A stretch of 64,000 nt of DNA from Rhizobium altiplani. GTDB lineage: Bacteria; Pseudomonadota; Alphaproteobacteria; Rhizobiales; Rhizobiaceae. Of this stretch, positions 47,879-57,052 are shown one piece after another. Under the pieces are notes generated by a model. It saw only the letters and a program-made list of their open reading frames with translations, was not told the origin of the DNA and did no database searches. The translations under genes and the position numbers were made by a program. The stretch lies in contig NZ_LNCD01000106.1 in the NCBI RefSeq assembly GCF_001542405.1, positions 202,815 through 266,814 of the forward strand, read 5' to 3'. Numbering within the stretch: position 1 is the stretch's first letter; every line of letters begins with the position of its first letter.

Positions 47879-49330
47879 TCAATCCGCGCCCTTGATGACC
47901 TGGCCGTTGATCGTGACGGAGCCGTTTTGCGCGACGCTGATATCCCAGCGTTGGCGCCCGTCGGGATCAGTCTTCGCAAAGCCCTTGGCCATCATCAGGC
48001 CGAACGACACCTGATTGAGCTCGGCGTTGGTCTTCGCAAGCTCCTGAACGGCGGCGATCGTCTTGTCGAGATCACGCGCCAGAACCGTCGCTTCCATGGA
48101 ATAATCCTTGGAAGTATCGACCCGTCCGCGGACCTTTGCGGAAATCTCGGCATCGTAAACGCTCGAGACCGCGCTGATCTTCGGGAACTCCATGACCAAT
48201 TCGCCGCCCTTGAAGAGCCGCTCGACCGCCTTCTTGCCGCTGTCTTCTGACGATGCGCCGCTGAAATCGACCTTGAGAAACTCATCGCCGAACGCCGCAA
48301 AATCCATGTTGGGTATCGCCAACTGCAGCTGCAATTGCCGGGGCACGAAGTCTGAATAGGCCGCAGGAACGATCGCGCTCGCGAAACTTATTTGATCCGC
48401 CGTCACACCCACTCCAAAGCGCGTCGCGTCGGTCGCGCCGTCGAGTGCAACCTCATAATTGAGGTTCTTGGCGCCACCGTTACCCGCGGCACTCGACACT
48501 GTGAGATTGTTGAAGTCGATCGTTTCGTTGAAGCTCGTCAGCAACGGAAACGCGTCACGAAGCATTTCCTTCAACTTCTCGCCGTCCGCCACAGCAAGTT
48601 TCTTCTCGTCGGCGTGGTCGGCCACGAACATGATGATGTCGCGAACCTTGTTCACGGGCAGGCCGTTCACCGCCGCTGCGAAATCGATTGTGTCAGCGCG
48701 GATTTCGACCGGAGGCACTTCGCGACTGCTGATCTTCTCTAGGAATCCCGCGGCCGAGCCGCTGGTGGCAAAATTCGTCGTGCCGGCCGCAGCACCCTCC
48801 GACGACGTCAGTTTGTATTTCATGCTATCAAAGCCGGCGCTTACTTCCTCGGCTTCGGTCTTGGATGAGAAATTCACGGCCTTCGTAGAGAAGTCGCCCG
48901 AGCGGAGATAGCCGATCGCCGGGTCGAAAACGCCACTGAAAATGAAGGTCTCGATGATGTAGGCAAATTCCGTCTTTGGCTGTCCCGACGCCTTGAAGCT
49001 GCCAGACACATTGAGGGAATTGTTCCCCTCCACGCTCCACAGACCGGTATCCAATCGCGTTGCGAACATCGACCAGGGCGTCAAGCCGGTGACTGTAAAG
49101 CTGCCCGGATCGATGCTCTTCAGAAGCTTCGCAAAATCATAGATGATCTCGTAGCGTGTCCCAGCCGGATTGACGGTCACGAAACCGTCTTTCGCCACTC
49201 TCTTCGGCAGCAGTCTCGTCAGGCTTTCTTGAACCTGCTTGGCCCCAGCCTGGTTGATGTCAGCGGCATAGGCCGCAGATGCCAAGGCGAGCGCGATCGT
49301 ACTCGTTGCCGCAATAAGATTGAGCCGCAT
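47879..49330 (-). CDS. Uncharacterised exported protein (possibly DUF2125-like)
   Basis: A 483-residue protein with a clear signal peptide (1-22, ending AAYA) and no further membrane segment, so periplasmic or surface. The sequence is rich in beta-forming residues (VTVNPAGTRYEIIYDFAKLL, FKASGQPKTEFAYIIETFIF, VSFGLMMAKGFAKTDPDGRQ) and ends with a short, conserved-looking WDISVAQNGSVTINGQVIKG tail. It may be a DUF2125/YdgA-like protein but I am not sure. The ATG at 49330 has GGAGGAG seven bases upstream. It follows the MHYT-GGDEF-EAL gene by 83 bp on the same strand and may be cotranscribed. Confidence 0.75.
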   Translation of the reverse strand: MRLNLIAATSTIALALASAAYAADINQAGAKQVQESLTRLLPKRVAKDGFVTVNPAGTRYEIIYDFAKLLKSIDPGSFTVTGLTPWSMFATRLDTGLWSVEGNNSLNVSGSFKASGQPKTEFAYIIETFIFSGVFDPAIGYLRSGDFSTKAVNFSSKTEAEEVSAGFDSMKYKLTSSEGAAAGTTNFATSGSAAGFLEKISSREVPPVEIRADTIDFAAAVNGLPVNKVRDIIMFVADHADEKKLAVADGEKLKEMLRDAFPLLTSFNETIDFNNLTVSSAAGNGGAKNLNYEVALDGATDATRFGVGVTADQISFASAIVPAAYSDFVPRQLQLQLAIPNMDFAAFGDEFLKVDFSGASSEDSGKKAVERLFKGGELVMEFPKISAVSSVYDAEISAKVRGRVDTSKDYSMEATVLARDLDKTIAAVQELAKTNAELNQVSFGLMMAKGFAKTDPDGRQRWDISVAQNGSVTINGQVIKGAD

Positions 49331-49413
49331 ATCCGAACTCCTCCGCCGCTTGTGTTTTGCGAGCATGTGAGGTTTCCGCGCGGCGGATGTCAAGCCGTGT
49401 TGCAGTGCGGTGG

Positions 49414-51492
49414 TCAGGCCGCCGCATCGGCCCTCGAAGCAACGACCTGGCGATCTGTCGCGCCTGTTCCATCGCCATTGACGAGGGCCTCGATGTCTGG
49501 ACGTGGCATCGGCTTTCCGAAGAGGAAGCCCTGCACCTGAAGGCAACCTTCGCGGCGAAGGAAATCGACGTGCTCTTCGCGTTCTACGCCTTCGGCGAGA
49601 ACCGGAATATCAAGGCTCTGTGCAAGAATGAGCGTTGAGCGAACGATCGCTGCCGACTGCTTGTTGGTGACGACGCCATCGACAAAAGCACGGTCGATCT
49701 TGATCTTGTCGAACGGGAAGCTCTGAAGCGTGGAGAGAGACGAATAGCCGGTGCCGTAGTCGTCCATTGCCACCTTGACGCCGAGCTCCTTCAGCCGGCG
49801 GATGGCGTTCAACGCGTGCCCGTGGTCGGCAATGATGCCGGTCTCCGTAATCTCGAGTTCGAGGCGTGGCGGCACCAGACCCGTTTCGGCGAGAATCTGC
49901 TGTACAATCTGCGGCAGGCGGCTGTCTGCGAGCTGTTGGGCCGCGACATTAACCGCTATGCTCAAGGGGTTCTTCCAGCTGGCCGCTTCCACGCAGGCGT
50001 TACGCAACACCCATTCGCCGAGCTCCATGATGAAACCCGTTTTCTCGGCGATCGGGATGAATTCGACCGGCGAGATGTAGCCGCGCGTCGGGTGTTTCCA
50101 GCGCAGCAACACCTCGAAACCCAACACCGCACGTGTCATGGTATCGTTCTGCTGCTGATAAAAGAGTTCGAATTCGCCCCTCTTCAGCCCTTCGCGCATC
50201 TCGATCGCCAGCGCACTTCGTTCCCGCGCTGCTTCGTCCATCGAGGGATCGTAAAAGCAGATACTGCTCCCTGCCGTCGTCTTGGCACGATACATGGCAA
50301 CGTCAGCCTGCGAAAGCAGGTCATCGACGGTGCGCGCCTTATCCGGAAAGCTGGAGATGCCGATGCTGGACCCGACGCTAAGCGACTGGCCGTTCCACTC
50401 GACCGGTCGCTCGATCTCGTCGAGCAGGCGCTGCGCAACACTTCTGGCCTCGGAGCGGCCAACGTGATCGCGCATGACGACCACAAATTCATCGCCGCCG
50501 ATCCGGGCCACGAACTGTCCCTTTTGCATGACCTTCACCAGCCGCTCGCCGATCGCCCGCAGCACGGCGTCGCCAGCCGCGTGACCATGCACATCGTTGA
50601 TCTCCTTGAAACGATCGAGGTCGAAGCAGAGAGCGGCGACATTCCAGCCGATTTCATGGGTCCGTTTGGTCACGGTGGCGAGATGTTCGTTCAGCGCCGC
50701 GCGGTTTGCGAGGTTCGTCAGTGGATCGTGAAGCGAGAGATGACGATAGCGAGCGACGGCCGCTTCCGTCGACTGCATGTCGATAATGTAGGTGGATGCT
50801 CCGAGGAGCAGGATGATGACCATGACGGTACCGACCAAGCTGGTCATCACGCCCACCGAGAGAATTTCGCGAGGAACTGCGACCGTCACATCCGGGACGA
50901 TCGTCATGCCCGCCATGCCGAGGAAATGCGTGGAAACGATCGCAAGGATCAGCGGCAAGGCCGCCCCAACCGGGCTGAAGCGTGCCGTCGGCCGCACAAC
51001 CCGGCGCGCCATGAGCGCGCCAAAACCGGCCGCCGCAATCAGCGAGGTAACGACATAGGCAGTATTCCATTGGACCTCGCCGGCCACCTTGTAGCCGGCA
51101 ATACCGACGTAATGCATCGCTGCGACACCAAGGCCGACGATTGCGCCCCCGGCCTCGACAAGCGCGTCCTGGCTTCGCATCGAGGCGACCGAAAAGCCGA
51201 TCATGGCGGAGGCGATGCCGATGAAAAGCGACAGCAGCGTCAGATCCGACTCATAACCGCTGAGCGTCGGCGCGCGGAAGCCAAGCATGGCGATGAAATG
51301 GGTCGTCCAAATTGTCGCGCCGCCGACGAACCCTGACAGGAACAGCCAATTGAATTTCTGGAACCCATGGGTGCGCCGAACCCGCGAAAAAAGCCGTACC
51401 GTGAGTAGCGAGCCAAGCAGGCAGATCACGGTTGCAAAGATCAGGTGCGGCCAGCTGTGTTCGGCTGCAATGCAGGTAAGGAGACGTGGCAT
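49414..51492 (-). CDS. MHYT-GGDEF-EAL c-di-GMP signalling protein
   Basis: A 692-residue inner-membrane protein. The N-terminal MHYT sensor (1-240) has seven predicted helices with three motif copies (THFIAM at 64-69, MHYV at 126-129, THFLGM at 188-193) thought to bind a metal and sense O2, CO or NO. The GGDEF domain has an intact GGDEF at 332-336 and may make c-di-GMP. The EAL domain opens with EVL (460-462) instead of EAL but keeps the catalytic blocks NVAAQQLADSRLPQ, ITETGI and MDDYGTGYSSLS, so hydrolysis is possible. The net activity cannot be told. ATG at 51492 lacks a good ribosome site. Confidence 0.93.
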   Translation of the reverse strand: MPRLLTCIAAEHSWPHLIFATVICLLGSLLTVRLFSRVRRTHGFQKFNWLFLSGFVGGATIWTTHFIAMLGFRAPTLSGYESDLTLLSLFIGIASAMIGFSVASMRSQDALVEAGGAIVGLGVAAMHYVGIAGYKVAGEVQWNTAYVVTSLIAAAGFGALMARRVVRPTARFSPVGAALPLILAIVSTHFLGMAGMTIVPDVTVAVPREILSVGVMTSLVGTVMVIILLLGASTYIIDMQSTEAAVARYRHLSLHDPLTNLANRAALNEHLATVTKRTHEIGWNVAALCFDLDRFKEINDVHGHAAGDAVLRAIGERLVKVMQKGQFVARIGGDEFVVVMRDHVGRSEARSVAQRLLDEIERPVEWNGQSLSVGSSIGISSFPDKARTVDDLLSQADVAMYRAKTTAGSSICFYDPSMDEAARERSALAIEMREGLKRGEFELFYQQQNDTMTRAVLGFEVLLRWKHPTRGYISPVEFIPIAEKTGFIMELGEWVLRNACVEAASWKNPLSIAVNVAAQQLADSRLPQIVQQILAETGLVPPRLELEITETGIIADHGHALNAIRRLKELGVKVAMDDYGTGYSSLSTLQSFPFDKIKIDRAFVDGVVTNKQSAAIVRSTLILAQSLDIPVLAEGVEREEHVDFLRREGCLQVQGFLFGKPMPRPDIEALVNGDGTGATDRQVVASRADAAA

Positions 51493-51679
51493 CGGAGAGA
51501 CCAGGTTGCGTTTTGGCCTTCATAACCGCGCCGACATTTTGTATTACTTAATCTCTGGGGGAAATCCGGCCGTATAGTTAAGCCTTCGCGATCCGCTTCA
51601 ACTTCTGCAACCGTTGCCTGGTGCCACTCGCCAAGTGCTTGTCCCGCACCATGATCCGCGCCACCAGTAAGGCACCAGC

Positions 51680-51708
51680 TTGCGTTTCCGTCACATCTAT
51701 ACTATAGC
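51680..51708 (+). promoter_or_regulatory. Possible rplY promoter
   Basis: TTGCGT (51680-51685), 17-bp spacer, TATAGC (51703-51708), leaving a leader of about 115 nt before rplY. The rest of the 51493-51829 gap shows no supported gene; the leader contains CCGCGG (51775-51780) and a second CCGCGG (51794-51799) that could pair. Confidence 0.4.
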
Positions 51709-51829
51709 GCACGCGTCCGCGCAGACACCCTTGGAGGCAACGCGGATGAGGATGGGGTAACCCGCCTCCAGTTCCGCGGCAAGCATAGGCCTCCGCGGGG
51801 CTCTCCAAATAACCTCGGAAGGAAAAGTC

Positions 51830-52444
51830 ATGAGCCACGAAAGCTACGAGCTCAAGGCCGAGGCGCGCGAACGGGTTGGTAAGGGGTCCGCCCGTGAACT
51901 TCGCCGCAACGGTTTGATTCCCGCTGTCATCTATGGTGACAAGCAGGCCCCCATTTCTATCGCTCTCAACACCAATGAGGTGACGAAGCGCATTCATGCC
52001 GGTGGTTTCATGACCACGATCGCGACCATCGAGGTCGACGGCAAGAAGTACAAGGTTCTGCCGAAGGACTACCAGCTGGATCCCGTCCGTGACTTCACGA
52101 TGCACGTGGACTTCCTGCGCGTTTCCGGCAACACCCAGGTCACGGTTGAAATCCCGGTTCACTTCATCAACGAAGAGAAGTCCCAGGGTCTCAAGGCTGG
52201 CGGCGTCCTGAACATCGTTCGTCACGAAATCGAAGTTCACTGCCCGGCTGATGCGATCCCGGAATTCTTCAACGTTGACCTGAACGGCAAGAAGATCGGC
52301 GACAGCATCCACATTTCCGACCTTACCCTGCCGAAGGGTGTAACGCCGACCATTTCCGATCGCGACTTCACGATTGCGACGGTCATCGCCCCGGCTGGCG
52401 GCGTTGACGAAACGGTTGCAGAAGAAGGCGAAGCAGAAGCCTGA
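51830..52444 (+). CDS. rplY: 50S ribosomal protein L25/general stress protein Ctc
   Basis: A 204-residue L25 of the long Ctc type, binding 5S rRNA. The N-terminal L25 domain (about 5-95) reads SYELKAEARERVGKGSAREL then RRNGLIPAVIYGDKQAP; the C-terminal TL5 domain contains GVLNIVRHEIEVHCPADAIP. The tail is acidic (ETVAEEGEAEA). The ATG at 51830 follows GGAAGGAAAAGTC. In relatives rplY is usually followed directly by pth; here a c-di-GMP gene and a binding-protein gene lie between. A terminator follows. Confidence 0.97.
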   Translation: MSHESYELKAEARERVGKGSARELRRNGLIPAVIYGDKQAPISIALNTNEVTKRIHAGGFMTTIATIEVDGKKYKVLPKDYQLDPVRDFTMHVDFLRVSGNTQVTVEIPVHFINEEKSQGLKAGGVLNIVRHEIEVHCPADAIPEFFNVDLNGKKIGDSIHISDLTLPKGVTPTISDRDFTIATVIAPAGGVDETVAEEGEAEA

Positions 52445-52468
52445 TCGCTTCCATAATTTGTAAAGCAT

Positions 52469-52501
52469 AGGGCCCGCTTTCTCTCGAAGGCGGGCCCTTT
52501 T
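52469..52501 (+). terminator. Terminator after rplY
   Basis: AGGGCCCGC (52469-52477) pairs with GCGGGCCCT (52490-52498), with TTC/GAA inside, followed by TTTTC. Confidence 0.85.
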
Positions 52502-52630
52502 CATTGGTTGCAAGGAGCCTGTTTCAGCAACATTTAATACATTTCATGGAAGCATGCCGGTACGTTTTTGAAAGACCCACGGGCGTCGAAAACCGTGAAT
52601 GCAAAGTGCGGCTGGGAGCAAAACGGAACA

Positions 52631-54991
52631 ATGCACAATTCCGTTGAAAATCGTTTTTTGGCAATCATTTGCGGAGCTTTGCTGCTCTTCGTTGCTCCAC
52701 TGTTCGTCCTTTTTCTTTTTCTTTCTTCCGAGCGCGCAGACAAGGAAATACGCGACCACATCTCGGTTCTTCTTGTCGCCAATTCTCAGGCCCTCGCCAA
52801 GCCGCTCTGGGACCTTGATGATGACAGCGTGACGCAGATCAGCGCGACGATCGTTTCGCAGGGCGCGATCGTCAAGGTCCAGGTTCGCGACCAGTCCGGC
52901 CAGCTGGACGTCACGCAGTCGACCATACCGAAGTCGTTCAACGGCAACCTCGTCCAGGTGTCGCGCGCGATCATATACAACACGATCGACGGCCCGAAGA
53001 ACCTGGGCACGATCTCCGTGTTCTATCCAGCGCTCGGTCTCTTCTCCGGCCTCAAGCACGAAGAGATCGTCTTCATGTCGATCTTCATCTTCGCGGTGCT
53101 GGCCGTCTTCAGCGCCGCCTTGATCGGCAATCGAATCTTCATCATCCGGCCACTGATGCGCCTGACGGCAGCCGTCGAGGCAACCCGCCAGCTGGGCTCG
53201 CGTCATCACGTCAACTGGCAATCGAACGACGAGATGGGACGTCTCGCCAGCGGCTTCAATGAGATGCAGTCGAAGCTCGAAAGCGAGGAGCGCGAATTGA
53301 AGCTCGCACATCGCCGTGCCGTCGACATTTACGACCTGACGCCGGCGATGCTGTTCTCGCTCGACGAGGATGACCGCATAACCGCGGTCAGCGACTATTG
53401 GCTCGTCGCGACCGGCTATGAGCGGCCGCAGGTGGTCGGCCGCAGGTTTGCAGACCTCGTTACACCAGATACGCGTGAGGCCTTCCTCGGGCGCAAGAAT
53501 GACCTCGATGGCGGCGCCGCATTCGACGTGACGGTCAAGTTCATATGCGCCAGCGGCAGCATCATGGATGTGCTCATCCTCGAATCGACAGCAGCCACCG
53601 CGGGTCATGACCGGCTCTCGCTGTCGGTAATGACCGATGTCACCGAGCTGAAAGCTTCCGAGGCACGCAATCACGAGCAAGCAATCCGCGACCATCTGAC
53701 CGGCCTGCTGAACCGTCAGGGTTTCGAGTCCGTGCTCGATACCAAAATTCAGCAGGCGGACGCGCTCGGTCAGGAACTTGCCTGCCTGTTCGTCGACCTC
53801 GACCGTTTCAAATGGATCAACGACAATCTCGGCCATGCCGAGGGTGACAGGGCTCTTCGGGAGTTTGTAGACCGATTGAGGATGCATCTGGCGCCATCGG
53901 ACCAGGCGGCACGCCTGGGCGGCGACGAATTCGCAATCCTTCTGCCGGCAAAAGATGCCGCGCGGCGGGCGGGCGCGATGGCCGATCAGATTGCCTCCAT
54001 CTTTGTCGAGCCGTTCGGTCCGGACCTGCACTTGAGCGCCAGCGTCGGCATTGCCATCTACCCGCGTCATGCCGCGAACGCTGCCGAGCTGTTGCAGAAG
54101 TCTGACATGGCCATGTACGCGAAGAAGCGCGACGGCAAGAACGGTGCGCAGCTCTTCGACAACCGCATGATGGACCACACTAGGGCTCGCGCCGAAATCG
54201 AGACCTACATCGAGGCAGGCCTCGCGGAGGATTGGTTCGACGCCTATTTGCAGCCGATTGTCAGCCTCAACGGCCGCGGAGTCGCCGGTTTTGAGGCGCT
54301 GATGCGCCTGAACCATCCGCAAAAGGGTTTGATGGCGCCGGCCGAGATCATCAATGTCGCGGAGGAGACGGGCAAGATCATTCGCGTCGGAAATGTCATT
54401 ATGGAGAAGGCGATCGCCCACCTTGCAGCCATTTCCAGGCTGCCGGGCATGCAGGACAGCTATCTCGCCATCAACTTCTCTCCTTTGCAGTTCGAAGCCG
54501 CCCTGCCCGCGCGCCTTGCCGCATTGCTTGGCCGCCATGGCATCCTCCCGCAGCGCATCGTCGTCGAAATCACGGAGGCAGTGTTGATGCATAACAATCC
54601 GCTGATCCGCACTATCGTTACCGAGATGCGCCGCTTCGGCTGCCGGATTGCCCTCGACGACTTCGGCACGGGCTATTCGTCGCTGAGCTATCTCAATCGC
54701 TTCCCGGTCGACATCATCAAGATCGACCAGTCGTTCACCCGGTCAATAAACGACGCCAACGACGACGTTCGCCAGAAGAGCCGCACGCTGGTGGAGAGCA
54801 TCACGACGCTGTCCCACAGGATGGGCTGCACCGTTATCGCCGAGGGTATCGAGACCGAGGACGAATGCCACACGCTGCGCGATATGGGCCTCGACTTCGG
54901 TCAGGGATACCTATTCCATCGTCCGCAGCATGCCGCCGCTCTGATCGAGCGCCTGTCAGCGTCGGGCCAGCTCATCGCACGAGCTTCGTGA
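52631..54991 (+). CDS. HAMP-PAS-GGDEF-EAL c-di-GMP signalling protein
   Basis: A 786-residue inner-membrane protein: TM1 about 8-32, a periplasmic sensor about 33-144, TM2 about 147-168, HAMP about 170-222, a PAS domain about 230-340, GGDEF 350-510 with intact GGDEF (430-434), and EAL from 520 with intact EALMRLNHP (555-557), ITEAVLMHNN, and LDDFGTGYSSLSYL. Both enzymatic halves look competent, so it may be bifunctional. The ATG at 52631 begins just before TM1; a TTG 63 bases upstream is also in frame. A periplasmic binding-protein gene starts 22 bp downstream, suggesting that the sensor domain reads its ligand state. Confidence 0.93.
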   Translation: MHNSVENRFLAIICGALLLFVAPLFVLFLFLSSERADKEIRDHISVLLVANSQALAKPLWDLDDDSVTQISATIVSQGAIVKVQVRDQSGQLDVTQSTIPKSFNGNLVQVSRAIIYNTIDGPKNLGTISVFYPALGLFSGLKHEEIVFMSIFIFAVLAVFSAALIGNRIFIIRPLMRLTAAVEATRQLGSRHHVNWQSNDEMGRLASGFNEMQSKLESEERELKLAHRRAVDIYDLTPAMLFSLDEDDRITAVSDYWLVATGYERPQVVGRRFADLVTPDTREAFLGRKNDLDGGAAFDVTVKFICASGSIMDVLILESTAATAGHDRLSLSVMTDVTELKASEARNHEQAIRDHLTGLLNRQGFESVLDTKIQQADALGQELACLFVDLDRFKWINDNLGHAEGDRALREFVDRLRMHLAPSDQAARLGGDEFAILLPAKDAARRAGAMADQIASIFVEPFGPDLHLSASVGIAIYPRHAANAAELLQKSDMAMYAKKRDGKNGAQLFDNRMMDHTRARAEIETYIEAGLAEDWFDAYLQPIVSLNGRGVAGFEALMRLNHPQKGLMAPAEIINVAEETGKIIRVGNVIMEKAIAHLAAISRLPGMQDSYLAINFSPLQFEAALPARLAALLGRHGILPQRIVVEITEAVLMHNNPLIRTIVTEMRRFGCRIALDDFGTGYSSLSYLNRFPVDIIKIDQSFTRSINDANDDVRQKSRTLVESITTLSHRMGCTVIAEGIETEDECHTLRDMGLDFGQGYLFHRPQHAAALIERLSASGQLIARAS

Positions 54992-55013
54992 ACCGGGGAA
55001 GAAGAGCAACACG

Positions 55014-55733
55014 ATGAAGAGACTGCTGCTTTCTATTCTGTTGAGCCTCGGTGCCTCGACACATGCCATTGCCGCCGGCGTCACACTCGCCACGGAGGAA
55101 TACCCTCCCTTCAGCTACCGCGACGGAAAGACCGTAAAAGGCGCGTCGGTCGAGCAGGTCGAAAAAGTGATGAAGGACGCCGGGATCGACTACACGATCG
55201 AGATGATGCCTTGGGCCAGGGCCTACAATCTTGCCCAGACCACCCCTATGAGCTGCGTCTTTACGACCGCTCACAATGCGAAGCGCGACCCGATGTTCAA
55301 ATGGGTCGAACCCTTGCTGGTCGATCGCAACATCCTCATCACCAGAACGGGCTCCGGCGTGGCAGCCAAGGATCTAGAGGAAGCCAAGAAGTATACGGTC
55401 GGTACCCAGCGCGAAGACTATACGGAGATGACACTGAAGGAGAGCGGCTTCACGAAGCTCGACGTCACCACTGACTTCAATTCGACGCTGCGCAAGCTGC
55501 TCAATGGCCGCATCGACATGATGCCTATCACCGAAATCTACTTCGAGAAGCTCAAGGCAGAACAACCCTTGGAGAAGGTCACGGTGCTTTCCACGCAACA
55601 AATGGGGATCGCCTGCGAAAAGGACTTCCCTGGCGACCTGCTGGCCAAGATGCAGGCGGCGCTGGACAAGCTGATTGCCGACGGCACGCAGAAGTCCATC
55701 TTCATCACGTATGGCCTGAGCCCCGCAGACTGA
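55014..55733 (+). CDS. Periplasmic solute-binding protein (SBP_bac_3)
   Basis: A 239-residue family 3 solute-binding protein. Signal peptide 1-20 ends HAIA, followed by the two-lobed fold (LATEEYPPFSYRDGKTVKGA near the start, SVEQVEKVMKDAGIDYTIEM, VTTDFNSTLRKLLNGRIDMM). Proteins of this kind bind amino acids or similar polar ligands. No permease or ATPase gene is nearby; instead the gene follows a HAMP-PAS-GGDEF-EAL gene by 22 bp, so it more likely acts as a sensory partner than as a transporter subunit. The ligand is unknown. ATG at 55014 follows GAAGAAGAGCAACACG. Confidence 0.88.
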   Translation: MKRLLLSILLSLGASTHAIAAGVTLATEEYPPFSYRDGKTVKGASVEQVEKVMKDAGIDYTIEMMPWARAYNLAQTTPMSCVFTTAHNAKRDPMFKWVEPLLVDRNILITRTGSGVAAKDLEEAKKYTVGTQREDYTEMTLKESGFTKLDVTTDFNSTLRKLLNGRIDMMPITEIYFEKLKAEQPLEKVTVLSTQQMGIACEKDFPGDLLAKMQAALDKLIADGTQKSIFITYGLSPAD

Positions 55734-55823
55734 TTTTTCAGCGTTTGCGGTCTCGCCGTCTTGACTTTGACGCCGTTTCGCGGTGGTGAACGCATAAAGC
55801 ACATTGCAAGGAATGAACGAGCC

Positions 55824-56540
55824 ATGCTTGTTATCGCGGGTCTCGGCAATCCCGGTGGCAAATACGCCGGAAACCGCCACAACATCGGCTTCATGGCCGT
55901 CGATGCCATCTACCGCCGCCATAGTTTTTCGCCCTGGTCGAAGAAGTTCAAGGCCGAGATCGCCGAAGGCGAAATTGCAGGCGAGAAGGTGCTGCTCATC
56001 AAGCCGCAGACCTATATGAACCTCTCGGGCGAAGCCGTCGGCGAGGCCATGCGCTTCTACAAGCTGCAGCCGGCCGACCTCGTCGCAATCTATGATGAAC
56101 TCGACCTGCCGTCAGGCAAGGCACGCCTCAAGACGGGCGGCGGCCATGGCGGTCACAACGGCATCAAATCGCTCGACGCTCATTGTGGCAAGGAATATCG
56201 CCGCCTGCGGCTCGGCATCGGCCACCCTGGTGTCAAGGAATTGGTGCAGCATCACGTGCTCGGCGACTTCGCCAAGGCCGATCAGGCTTGGCTCGAGCCG
56301 TTGCTGGATGCACTTGCCGATAACGCCGACATGCTGGTTCGCAAGGAAGACTCCCAGCTGATGAACAAGCTGGCGCTTGCACTCGGCGGCAAGGCCGAAG
56401 AAGAAACGCCGAAGCCAGAGAAAAAGCCGGTGGCGAAGTCTCATATCCGCGCGGCCCGCAACAACAACCAGCCGAAGTTGCCCACAACAGGACCAATGGC
56501 CGAAATGCTGAAGAAGATGTTCGGCAACAAGGGTGATTGA
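55824..56540 (+). CDS. pth: Peptidyl-tRNA hydrolase
   Basis: A 238-residue Pth, recycling peptidyl-tRNAs released from stalled ribosomes. The opening GLGNPGGKYAGNRHNIGFMA has catalytic His19 and Asn9, with DELDLPSGKARLK (Asp region) and GGGHGGHNGIKSLDAH later. A lysine-rich C-terminal extension of about 45 residues is beyond the typical 190-residue core and might bind RNA. The ATG at 55824 is used; AAGGA lies 11 bases upstream. The gene is followed by the GNAT gene only two bases past its stop. Confidence 0.97.
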   Translation: MLVIAGLGNPGGKYAGNRHNIGFMAVDAIYRRHSFSPWSKKFKAEIAEGEIAGEKVLLIKPQTYMNLSGEAVGEAMRFYKLQPADLVAIYDELDLPSGKARLKTGGGHGGHNGIKSLDAHCGKEYRRLRLGIGHPGVKELVQHHVLGDFAKADQAWLEPLLDALADNADMLVRKEDSQLMNKLALALGGKAEEETPKPEKKPVAKSHIRAARNNNQPKLPTTGPMAEMLKKMFGNKGD

Positions 56541-56542
56541 GT

Positions 56543-57052
56543 ATGTCAATCGACGAACTCGTCATTCGTTCCGCCGAGGCCGCCGACCTTCCGAGCCTGC
56601 TTGCTCTCTACCATGACCTAAACCCTGCTGATCCGGTCATCGACCGCGAGCGTGCCGAAGAGCGGTTCGAAGCGATCCTCGCGCAACCGGGAATGACTGT
56701 CTTCGTCGGCATCGCGGGTCAGACCGCCGCTTCGTCCGTGACGCTGATCGTCGTCCCCAACCTGACCAGGAATGGTGCATCCTATGCGCTGATCGAAAAC
56801 GTCGTCACGGAGGCCCGCTACAGGCAGCGGGGCTACGGACGGGTGCTTCTCCAGCACGCCATCGAAACCGCATGGAAAGCAGGCTGTTACAAGGTGATGC
56901 TGCTAACCGGCTCGAAGGATCCTGCGACGCTGCGCTTCTACGAGAACTGCGGCTTCACGCAGGACAAGACAGGCTATCAGGTCCGGCGCGCCGACAACTA
57001 CTCCTCCGGCTCCGCCGTCAACATCAGCGGAAAACCGGCCTCCTTGGCATAA
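56543..57052 (+). CDS. GNAT-family N-acetyltransferase
   Basis: A 169-residue acetyltransferase of the GNAT fold. The acetyl-CoA loop is VTEARYRQRGYGRVLLQHAI (motif A, R/QxxGxG/A) and motif B follows (KVMLLTGSKDPATLRFYENC). The substrate amine is unknown. It starts two bases after the pth stop and is probably cotranscribed with it. Its last 55 bp overlap the 3-prime end of clpS on the opposite strand, so the two messages are complementary there. Confidence 0.9.
   Translation: MSIDELVIRSAEAADLPSLLALYHDLNPADPVIDRERAEERFEAILAQPGMTVFVGIAGQTAASSVTLIVVPNLTRNGASYALIENVVTEARYRQRGYGRVLLQHAIETAWKAGCYKVMLLTGSKDPATLRFYENCGFTQDKTGYQVRRADNYSSGSAVNISGKPASLA

Noticed and set aside
51578..52513. Antisense frame across rplY, with a natural-looking tail near 51578-51720
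   Set aside because: Most of it is a shadow of rplY, and the tail overlaps the likely rplY promoter. No ribosome site or family match.
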